From contig NZ_FNKQ01000002.1 in the NCBI RefSeq assembly GCF_900100875.1, positions 186,001 through 250,000 on the forward strand: DNA of 64,000 nt, written 5' to 3'. Below, piece after piece: positions 46,173 to 52,372 of the stretch; the first letter of the stretch is position 1, and each line of letters starts with the position of its first letter. The stretch comes from Halopelagius longus (GTDB lineage Archaea; Halobacteriota; Halobacteria; Halobacteriales; Haloferacaceae). The notes under the pieces are model-generated. The model worked only from the letters and a program-made list of their open reading frames with translations. It had not been told where the DNA came from and made no database searches. A program made the position numbers and the translations under genes.

Positions 46173-47189
46173 ATGCCCCCGCTCGACTCCGTCTGCGTTC
46201 TCATCCCGACCTACAACGAGGCCGAGACCATCGGTCGCGTCGTGGACGACTTCCGCCGCGAGGGCTTCGATAACATCCTCGTCATCGACGGCGGGTCCGA
46301 AGACGGCACCGTAGACGTCGCGGAGGAACGCGGCGCGCGGGTCGCCATGCAGTCGGGGTCGGGGAAGGGACAGGCCATCCGCGAGGCCGTCGAGTACCAC
46401 ATCGACGCGCCGTACATCCTGATGCTCGACGGCGACGCGACGTACCGCGCGGAGGACGCACAGGCGATGCTCGAACCCTTAGACGAGGGGTACGAACACG
46501 TCATCGGCGACCGGTTCGCCGACATGCGCGATGGGGCGATGACGAAGTTCAACCAGATAGGCAACGGCATCGTCAACGACGCCTTCGCGGCCATCCACGG
46601 CCAGAACTTCGAGGACATCCTCTCGGGCTACCGCGCGTTCACGCGCGAATCGTTCTCGCGGATGACCCTCACGGCGGACGGGTTCGGCGTCGAGACGGAG
46701 ATGGCCGTCGAGTGCGTCAAGCGGAACATCGAGACGGCCGTCGTCCCCATCACGTACCTCCCCCGTCCCTCCGGGTCGGACACGAACTTACGGCCCATCC
46801 GCGACGGCGGCATCATCTTTCTGGAACTGTACCGCCGCGCGAAGACGAACAACCCGCTGTTTTACTTCGGGAGCGTCGGCGGCGTCTCCACCCTCGCGGG
46901 CGTCGCACTCGCGGCGTACGTCGGCGTCGAGTGGGTCACCCGCGGCATCTCCCACGAGGTCATCGCCGTCGTCGCGGCGTTCGGCATCCTGTTCGGCGTC
47001 CAACTTCTGATGTTCGGCGTCCTCTCGGACCTCATCCTGACGCTGCACCGCGACACGCTCCGGAAGATAGACGACGAGTTCGAGTCGGCCGACGCCGGCG
47101 AGGCGGCGGACGCCGGTGAGACGGCGGCCCCCGCCGAGGACGCCCCCTCCCCCGACGGGGAGACGGTCGAACGGACCAACCGGCGGTGA
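46173..47189 (+). CDS. aglJ: Dolichol-phosphate glycosyltransferase AglJ
   Basis: A protein of 338 residues. The family-2 domain has VLIPTYNEAETIGRV, VIDGGSEDGTVDVA, GKGQAIREAV and the metal motif MLDGDATYRAED. Two C-terminal membrane segments (about residues 225-250 and 262-290) and a Glu/Ala-rich tail follow. AglJ adds the first sugar to dolichol phosphate in Haloferax N-glycan assembly, and the gene marks one end of the agl locus there too. A second ATG three codons upstream is possible, but the TATA spacing favours this start. Confidence 0.92.
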   Translation: MPPLDSVCVLIPTYNEAETIGRVVDDFRREGFDNILVIDGGSEDGTVDVAEERGARVAMQSGSGKGQAIREAVEYHIDAPYILMLDGDATYRAEDAQAMLEPLDEGYEHVIGDRFADMRDGAMTKFNQIGNGIVNDAFAAIHGQNFEDILSGYRAFTRESFSRMTLTADGFGVETEMAVECVKRNIETAVVPITYLPRPSGSDTNLRPIRDGGIIFLELYRRAKTNNPLFYFGSVGGVSTLAGVALAAYVGVEWVTRGISHEVIAVVAAFGILFGVQLLMFGVLSDLILTLHRDTLRKIDDEFESADAGEAADAGETAAPAEDAPSPDGETVERTNRR

Positions 47190-47244
47190 AGCGGGGACGC
47201 GTTCGCGTTCGAGACGCGACGGACGGCGCGGGAGAACGGACGGC

Positions 47245-47592
47245 TTAGAACGGCAGGAGGCTCCGCAGTTGCTGTAAGAATCCGCCGGACGCCGAGGAGC
47301 GGTACTCCTCGAACACCGGGTGAAGTTGGTTCAGCAGTTCCGTCTCGGTGTCGAACTCCGAGGACGGGACCGACGAGAGCGCTTCCTCGATTGCGACGCC
47401 GTTGCCCGCGGCGTCGTACGGTATCTTCGCGTTGTCGAGGGCGCGGACCACTTCGTCGTCGGTGGCCGGGAACTGAAGCTCGGCTTCGGACAGTCGAGCG
47501 TCGAGCGCCGCGATGCCGAACTCGAGCGTGTCCGGTTCGTCCCCTCCCTGCTGTGGTGGTCTGACCGCCATTACGGTCCGGTACGTGTTCAT
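47245..47592 (-). CDS. Small haloarchaeal protein of unknown function
   Basis: A protein of 115 residues. I do not recognise it with certainty; the mixture of ELQFPATDDEVVRALDNAKIPYDA and a following Ser/Glu-rich helical stretch recalls the small haloarchaeal DUF5789-type proteins. No signal or membrane segment. The frame is open further upstream, but the ATG at 47592 (MNTYRTVMAV) starts the ordered-looking part. It is divergent from the CopG-type gene, with 192 bp between starts. Confidence 0.65.
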   Translation of the reverse strand: MNTYRTVMAVRPPQQGGDEPDTLEFGIAALDARLSEAELQFPATDDEVVRALDNAKIPYDAAGNGVAIEEALSSVPSSEFDTETELLNQLHPVFEEYRSSASGGFLQQLRSLLPF

Positions 47593-47744
47593 CGTTGGAA
47601 AAACCCCCGACTGACGCGCTGGCGGGCCAGACGCCGAAAATCCGCCCTCGGCGTCGCCGTCCGACCCCCCTCGCGGTCGTCCGATTCCGCCCCGTCGAAT
47701 CGCTCCCCCGTCGCCGTCGGCGGCCCTCGGAGGCGAGCGCATGC

Positions 47745-47752
47745 ATTATACT
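47745..47752 (+). promoter_or_regulatory. TATA box of the CopG-type gene
   Basis: ATTATACT stands out in GC-rich DNA about 36 bases before the ATG at 47785. Transcription would begin about 10 bases before the start codon. Confidence 0.55.
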
Positions 47753-47784
47753 TACACGGAACGTCGTCACCGACGAGAACGACG

Positions 47785-47997
47785 ATGACGGACTACACCA
47801 CAGTGTCCATTCCGAAGGACCTCGCGGACCGCGTCGAAGAGACCATCGAGGGGACGAGTTTCTCCAGCACGAGCGACCTCGTGCGGTTCCTCCTGCGGAG
47901 TATCGTCATCCAACACCAGAAGGAGGGACAGCTCACGGAGGCGCAGTTCGAGGAGATAACGGACCAACTCTCCGATCTGGGGTATCTCGACAGGTAA
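47785..47997 (+). CDS. Ribbon-helix-helix (CopG-type) small protein
   Basis: A protein of 70 residues. TTVSIPKDLADRVEE is the N-terminal DNA-contacting strand and first helix of the ribbon-helix-helix fold, and TSFSSTSDLVRFLLRSIVI the second helix pair. The C-terminal 25 residues form a charged helix. It is probably a dimeric DNA-binding regulator; no partner toxin gene is adjacent, so an antitoxin role is not supported. The preceding open frame is rejected because it has no family features. Confidence 0.85.
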   Translation: MTDYTTVSIPKDLADRVEETIEGTSFSSTSDLVRFLLRSIVIQHQKEGQLTEAQFEEITDQLSDLGYLDR

Positions 47998-48004
47998 GGG
48001 GCGG

Positions 48005-48424
48005 TTACTCGGAGGCGAGCGACTCGTTCGGCGGGTGGGCGTCCACGACGTCGAGTCCGAACTCGCGTCCGCTCCGGTCGAACGCCTTGACCGACTCGTC
48101 GTCCCACGGCGGGACGGCGACGATGACGGCCGCGGCGAAGTCGTCCTCCCGCGTCGGTCGGGGCGGCCCCTGCGGGTGGGAGACGAATCTCGCGCGTCCG
48201 CTCCCGGCGGGCGTCCCGAGGTTCACGCCGAAGACGGCGTTGACGGAACTGCCGGCCTCGGGGAGGTAGAACGTCGTCAGTACGGGCGTTTCGGGTTCTA
48301 ATCCGACGTCTCCGTCGAAGTCGCCGGCGGGCGTCGCCGCGAGGACGACGCTGACTCGCTCGGGTTCGCTCTCCTCGGCCATGTCGAGGAGCACGTCGAG
48401 CAAGCCGCGAGTGATGTGGACCAC
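48005..48424 (-). CDS. JAMM/MPN-like protein with incomplete metal site
   Basis: A protein of 139 residues. The order of elements recalls a JAB1/MPN fold: an N-terminal helix (ITRGLLDVLLDMAEESEP), a strand with VVLAATPAG, and RFVSHPQGPPRPTREDD, which parallels the HSHP...PS..D metal-binding motif of JAMM peptidases. The first His is replaced by Val and the Ser by Thr, so the zinc site is incomplete. It may be an inactive relative. The assignment is from pattern only and could be wrong. It is convergent with the CopG-type gene. Confidence 0.6.
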   Translation of the reverse strand: MVHITRGLLDVLLDMAEESEPERVSVVLAATPAGDFDGDVGLEPETPVLTTFYLPEAGSSVNAVFGVNLGTPAGSGRARFVSHPQGPPRPTREDDFAAAVIVAVPPWDDESVKAFDRSGREFGLDVVDAHPPNESLASE

Positions 48425-48511
48425 GACCGAACTACGGGAGGAGCGGATAAAAGCGTAGTCGAATTCGAGGCCGCTCGGCCGCTCTCGCGCGGCGATGACG
48501 TGGCGTCGGGA

Positions 48512-49198
48512 TCAGGAGACCATCTCTCTGAGCACGCGGCCGTACGCGCCCGGCATGTTCCGCCGCGCGTCGTCCAACGCCCGTTCGAGTGCGCGGCCCG
48601 CCCCGGCGAGTACGCCCTCGCCGTGGCCGACGAGGACCCGTTCGGGGTCGTACCCCGAGAGGTTCGCCCGCGGCGGGAACGGTCGGCGCATCGGGTGGAC
48701 GCCCAGCGTCTCGCCCGGCGCGCGGAAGAACGACGCGGTGCCCACCGACTCGGGGACGACCATCGTCCCGTCCGACCGGCGGACGAACCCCGCCTCCTGC
48801 CACGGCGGAAGCGAGGAATCGACGACGACGAACGACTCGAACCCCGAGTCGCCGAGGCGGCGGCCGAACCGTTCGACGGGCGCGTCGATCTCGTCTGCGA
48901 CGCCCGCCATCCAGTCGGGGACGTACACCGAGACGCCGTGGCGGGTCGCTATCTCCGCGGCGTCGCGCTTGTGCCGGTCGAGTCCGACGACGACGCCCGC
49001 GACGTCCCCGAACTCGGCCAGTAACTCGTCTAACTCCGGCGTGTCTACCGGGTCGAACACCCAGACGCCCCCGTCGTCACCGACGACGGCGTGACTGGCC
49101 CGTTGCATCTCCTCGTCCGGGTACGCTATCCACCCGACCCCGCCGTCCCAGCGGTCGATTTCGCGGTACTCCGTCGAACCGCTCCCCTTCATCGGCAT
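48512..49198 (-). CDS. Metallo-beta-lactamase-fold-like protein lacking the usual metal motif
   Basis: A protein of 228 residues. GVWVFDPVDTPELDELLAEFG, VAGVVVGLDRHKRDAAEIA and VLVGHGEGVLAGAG follow the order of strands in MBL-fold hydrolases. The normal HxHxDH motif is reduced to LDRHKRDA, so a binuclear zinc site is unlikely to be intact. Haloarchaea carry several such diverged proteins. Function is unknown. It lies alone, divergent from the VOC gene. Confidence 0.65.
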   Translation of the reverse strand: MPMKGSGSTEYREIDRWDGGVGWIAYPDEEMQRASHAVVGDDGGVWVFDPVDTPELDELLAEFGDVAGVVVGLDRHKRDAAEIATRHGVSVYVPDWMAGVADEIDAPVERFGRRLGDSGFESFVVVDSSLPPWQEAGFVRRSDGTMVVPESVGTASFFRAPGETLGVHPMRRPFPPRANLSGYDPERVLVGHGEGVLAGAGRALERALDDARRNMPGAYGRVLREMVS

Positions 49199-49329
49199 GC
49201 CCGAACAGAGGGCCGGAACGCGCTTAAACCCTCCCGCCGTGACACGTCCGCCGAGCGACGGTTCTCGCGGTCCGAGAGGGCCTCGCGGGTCGGAGGGATA
49301 TATTTCGGGCCGGCGCGCGTAGGGCCGCC

Positions 49330-50055
49330 ATGCTCACTCGCCTCTGCCGCCTCGCACTCGAAGTGAAGTACGTCGGGTCCGCCCGCGAGTTCTACGAGAC
49401 TCGACTCGGGTTGGTCCCCGCAGACGAGTCAGACACGGAAGTCGCATACGACGTGGGAGAGACGACGCTGGTCCTCCGGCGACCGACCGCCGTCCCCCGC
49501 GGCGGTATCCACACCCACTACGCGTTCTCCACCACCCGGGAGGCGTACGAGGGGTGGGTCGAACGGTTCTCGGAGTTAGACCCCGTAGAGTTCTCCTTCG
49601 GGTCGTCGCGGTCGGTGTACGTCTACGACCCCGACGGGAACTGCGTCGAAGTCGGCGGCACGGAGTCGGCCGACTCGGCGGACGCGGGCGGGGCCGTCGG
49701 CCCGGACGGCGCCGGCCCACTCACCGGCATCTTCGAGGTGGTGTTGGAGGTGGCCGACGTAGACCGCGCCGAGGAACGCTACCGGGCTCTCGGCTTCGAA
49801 GTCGTAGACGAGGGCGCAGAGAGGCGGCGGGTGCGCCTCTCCGGACCGGTCGATATCGAACTGTGGGAACCGCAGTTGGGAATCGCCGACGCGCGCGGGG
49901 GCGTCCACGTCGATCTGACGTTCGCCGCGGCGGACGCCCGCGAGGCGGTCGACGCGGGCGCGCCGTGGGCCGACGGTCCGGAAGACGTAGACGGCGGCCT
50001 GCGCGTCCGCGACGCCAACGGCCACGTCCTGACGTTCAGAGACGGTCGGTGTTGA
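49330..50055 (+). CDS. Two-domain VOC (glyoxalase/dioxygenase-fold) protein
   Basis: A protein of 241 residues. Two VOC domains, about residues 1-112 and 135-240, are joined by an Asp/Ala/Gly linker. The first has YVGSAREFYETRLGLVP and VYDPDGNCVEVGG; the second VVLEVADVDRAEERYRALGFEV and VRDANGHVLTFRD. These are the beta-alpha-beta-beta-beta repeats of the fold. His and Glu residues for a metal are present, but the substrate cannot be told. Its last 20 bases overlap the end of the convergent gene. Confidence 0.85.
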   Translation: MLTRLCRLALEVKYVGSAREFYETRLGLVPADESDTEVAYDVGETTLVLRRPTAVPRGGIHTHYAFSTTREAYEGWVERFSELDPVEFSFGSSRSVYVYDPDGNCVEVGGTESADSADAGGAVGPDGAGPLTGIFEVVLEVADVDRAEERYRALGFEVVDEGAERRRVRLSGPVDIELWEPQLGIADARGGVHVDLTFAAADAREAVDAGAPWADGPEDVDGGLRVRDANGHVLTFRDGRC

Positions 50056-50323
50056 TGTTCGTCCCCGGCGGCGTGACGACGAGGAAGTTCCGGAAGTGCA
50101 TCAGGTTGCCGCCCATATCCTTGATTTCGCGCGCGAACCCCGTCGCCAGTTCGTTCAGGTCCCCCTCGATGGCGAGAAACAGGACGTTCCCGTTCTCGAC
50201 GCTCCGTATCCACTCGTCGGGGTCGGTCGTTCCGTCGAGGGCCGCTAACACCACGTCCCCCTCTACGTCCTCCTCGTCGAGATGCTCCTCGGCGGAGGCG
50301 AGATTGAGTTTGAAGTCGCCCAT
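50036..50323 (-). CDS. Small conserved haloarchaeal protein (DUF5779-like)
   Basis: A protein of 95 residues: an acidic start (MGDFKLNLASAEEHLDEED), a strand VVLAALDGTTDPDEW, ENGNVLFLAIEGDLNELATG and the ending FLVVTPPGTNI. I recall it as the haloarchaeal DUF5779 family; no function is known. The frame is open upstream, but the ATG at 50323 begins the conserved part. The 3' end overlaps the VOC gene by 20 bases. Confidence 0.75.
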   Translation of the reverse strand: MGDFKLNLASAEEHLDEEDVEGDVVLAALDGTTDPDEWIRSVENGNVLFLAIEGDLNELATGFAREIKDMGGNLMHFRNFLVVTPPGTNINTDRL

Positions 50324-50598
50324 ATCGGTTCGGATTGGAGACCAACACGAAAAGCGTTCGGTCGTCTCGACGGTCTCCTGACTGGGAACTGACGGGACCC
50401 GGACCGGTCGCGTCGCCCCCTCGGGCCGGCGCGTGCGGCGGCGTCGCCCCCGGAGGGACCCCGATTTCGGTCCCCGGACGCTCCACGTTCGTCCACATCG
50501 GACCGCGCGCGAGGACGCCGAGAGATAGTTTCTCAAATTTCGCGTCGGAATTTACCGACCATTCGGAAATCCGACCGGTTCGGCCGCCGTCGGAATAT

Positions 50599-50617
50599 AA
50601 GGTGATACCAACACCTT
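50599..50617. repeat. Inverted repeat, 6-bp arms, 7-bp spacer, upstream of leuA
   Basis: AAGGTG at 50599-50604 and CACCTT at 50612-50617 are perfect inverted copies. The left arm begins at the end of a TATA-like GAATATAA, so a bound protein would cover an upstream promoter. Candidate leucine-linked operator; no factor can be named. Confidence 0.5.
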
Positions 50618-50712
50618 GGATTCACCAATCCCGTTTACGTCGTGCGATTAGCTCCATCGAGGCGGATGTACCGAGGGAGCGAGTACCAGCCGTGTCACTG
50701 TCTCACGGAAAC

Positions 50713-50720
50713 GCTTATAT
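50713..50720 (+). promoter_or_regulatory. TATA box of leuA
   Basis: GCTTATAT, whose TTATAT core is centred about 29 bases before the ATG at 50747. This is the spacing of a leaderless transcript and supports that ATG as the true leuA start, ahead of the apparent frameshift. Confidence 0.7.
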
Positions 50721-50746
50721 ACCGCTGTAGGTACGGGACTGATACA

Positions 50747-51983
50747 ATGTCTCACGACAAGGAGGCTTCGTCGGATTCCCCGGCGGGTCGAGTTCTTCCA
50801 GGGCACACTAGCCCAAATTACTGAACCCGAAATTCAGAACGTACGGATTTTCGACACCACGCTGCGCGACGGCGAGCAGTCGCCACGCACCTCGTTCAGT
50901 TACGAGGAGAAGCGGGACATCGCGGCCACCCTCGACGAGATGGGGACGCACGTCATCGAGGCGGGCTTCCCGGTCAACTCGGACGCCGAGTTCGAGGCCG
51001 TGAGCGACATCGCCGCCGCCACCGACACGACCGTTTGCGGTCTGGCGCGCGTCGTCGACAAGGACGTGGAGGCCGCCCTCGATTCGGGGGTGGAGATGGT
51101 CCACGTCTTCGTCAGCACCAGCGACGTGCAACTGGCGGACTCGATGCACGCCTCGAAGGAGGAGGCCGTCGAGCGCGCAGTCGCCAGTGTCGAGCGTGCG
51201 AAGGAAGCCGGCGTCGAAGTCATGTTCTCGCCGATGGACGCCACGCGAACGGACGTGGAGTTCCTCGCCGAGATACTGGAGGCGACGGACGACGCCGGGA
51301 CTGACTGGGTCAACATCCCGGACACGTGCGGCGTCGCGACGCCGACGCGCTTCGCGGACCTGATTCGGACGGTCCGAGAGCACACGTCGGCGAAGATAGA
51401 CGTCCACGCCCACGACGACTTCGGGCTGGCCACCGCCAACGCGATGGCCGGCTTCGAGGCGGGCGCCTCGCAGGCGCAGGTGTCCGTCAACGGCATCGGC
51501 GAACGCGCCGGCAACGCCGCCTACGAGGAAGTCGTCATGGCCGCGGAGTCTTTGTACGACGTGGACAGCGGCATCGACACCACGCGCATCACGGAACTCT
51601 CTCGCATGGTCGAGGAGGCCAGCGACATCCCGGTGCCGGCGAACAAGCCGGTCGTCGGGCGCAACGCCTTCTCCCACGAGAGCGGTATCCACGCCGCGGG
51701 CGTCATCGAGAACTCGGACACGTTCGAGCCGGGCGTGATGACTCCCGAGATGGTGGGCGCATCGCGCGAGTTCGTCCTCGGCAAGCACACCGGCGCACAC
51801 TCCGTCCGCAAGCGACTGGAGGACTCCGGCTTCGTCCCGACGGACGACGAAGTCCGCGAGGTGACGCGTCTGGTCAAAGACTACGGCGCGGAGAAAGAGC
51901 GCGTGACGGTGGACGTGCTCACACGATTCGCCCGCGAGGTGGGCGTCGAGCGCGACGACGAAGAGGAGGAGGTTCGCGCCTGA
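50747..51983 (+). CDS. leuA: 2-isopropylmalate synthase, with apparent one-base frameshift near the start
   Basis: A HMGL-family enzyme that joins acetyl-CoA to 2-oxoisovalerate; citramalate synthase is the alternative. The active-site FDTTLRDGEQSP, the metal-binding HAHDDFG and GERAGNAAYEE are intact. The ATG at 50747 is in a different frame: read straight, it stops after 25 codons at 50824. Removing one C from the CCCC run at 50778-50781 joins the frames and gives a 411-residue protein with RRVEFFQGTLA before the catalytic core. No start codon exists in the catalytic frame until 50940, too late to include the active site. The C-terminal LeuA regulatory domain is absent. Confidence 0.85.
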
Positions 51984-52070
51984 TGCCGCGCGCCCCGTTC
52001 GCTCACGTCCGTGAGCCGCGGGTGCGCGACGGCCGGGCCGTCCCCTGCAATCGTTGCGCCGCGCGAAACG

Positions 52071-52077
52071 TTGATAT
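52071..52077 (+). promoter_or_regulatory. TATA-like element before the ilvB leader ORF
   Basis: TTGATAT, centred about 30 bases before the ATG at 52104. It predicts a transcript that begins within a few bases of the leader ORF. It is weaker than the leuA box. Confidence 0.5.
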
Positions 52078-52103
52078 GCGACCGGACGAATCGAATCAGT
52101 ACG

Positions 52104-52214
52104 ATGCGACAGCAGGCCGTACTCGGTTCGTCCGCCCCCGCCGCCCAGTCCGTAGTGGCGGCGACGGACGACGTGGCCGCTGTCCGGTCGCTCATTATTG
52201 TAGGGGCTGCCTAG
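52104..52214 (+). CDS. Candidate leader peptide upstream of ilvB, 36 residues
   Basis: A small ORF, ending SLIIVGAA, between leuA and ilvB. Of 36 residues, ten are Val, Leu or Ile and ten are Ala. The last part reads CTC ATT ATT GTA, with rare ATT codons (ilvB itself has one ATT among about 26 Ile codons). The stop codon lies inside a perfect hairpin. A TATA-like element about 30 bases upstream would give an almost leaderless mRNA. The layout is that of a bacterial ilv attenuator leader peptide. No homologue search was possible, so translation is inferred. Confidence 0.6.
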   Translation: MRQQAVLGSSAPAAQSVVAATDDVAAVRSLIIVGAA

Positions 52215-52219
52215 CCCCT
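52202..52219 (+). promoter_or_regulatory. Perfect 7-bp hairpin over the leader stop codon
   Basis: AGGGGCT, loop GCCT, AGCCCCT. The leader TAG (52212-52214) straddles the loop and 3' arm, so a ribosome that stalls at the Ile-Ile-Val codons or reaches the stop would decide whether this hairpin forms. No T-run follows, so it is not a standard archaeal terminator on its own. Confidence 0.6.
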
Positions 52220-52285
52220 CACCTCACTTCTATCGACGGACTGCGCACCGCGTTCACAACACCCGACAACCACGAGTACCCAGTA

Positions 52286-52372
52286 ATGGAGCACCAGCAA
52301 CCCCACGCACGCGACCGACGGCGGACGTATCGACGACCGACCAGCCACTCCCGACGGGAGGCCGCGACATGA
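52286..52372 (+). other. Arg-rich 28-codon ORF overlapping the ilvB start
   Basis: A short ORF beginning MEHQQPHARDRRR, with nine Arg residues in 28 (and three His), whose stop codon TGA overlaps the ilvB ATG in ATGA. If translated it would couple to ilvB by termination-reinitiation. It may equally be chance in GC-rich DNA. Confidence 0.35.

Larger units (their letters stand above)
50324..50746. other. 423-bp intergenic region before leuA
   Basis: No gene is convincing here. The left 200 bases are GC-rich. From about 50520 the sequence becomes more AT-rich and holds a first TATA-like GAATATAA (50593-50600), an inverted repeat over it, and the leuA TATA box at 50713-50720. The region may therefore carry two promoters in tandem or a small RNA. 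Confidence 0.55.

Noticed and set aside
50747-50824. A separate 25-residue leader peptide before leuA
   Set aside because: Removing one C fuses it in frame to leuA and gives a sensible enzyme N-terminus. As a leader it has only one Leu, no Ile and one Val, and no hairpin follows.
50940-51983. LeuA starting at the first ATG in its frame
   Set aside because: This would drop the FDTTLRDGEQSP active site, which is intact just upstream in the same frame.
52202-52219. An intrinsic terminator for leuA
   Set aside because: It lies about 220 bases after the leuA stop, within another ORF, and no T-run follows.
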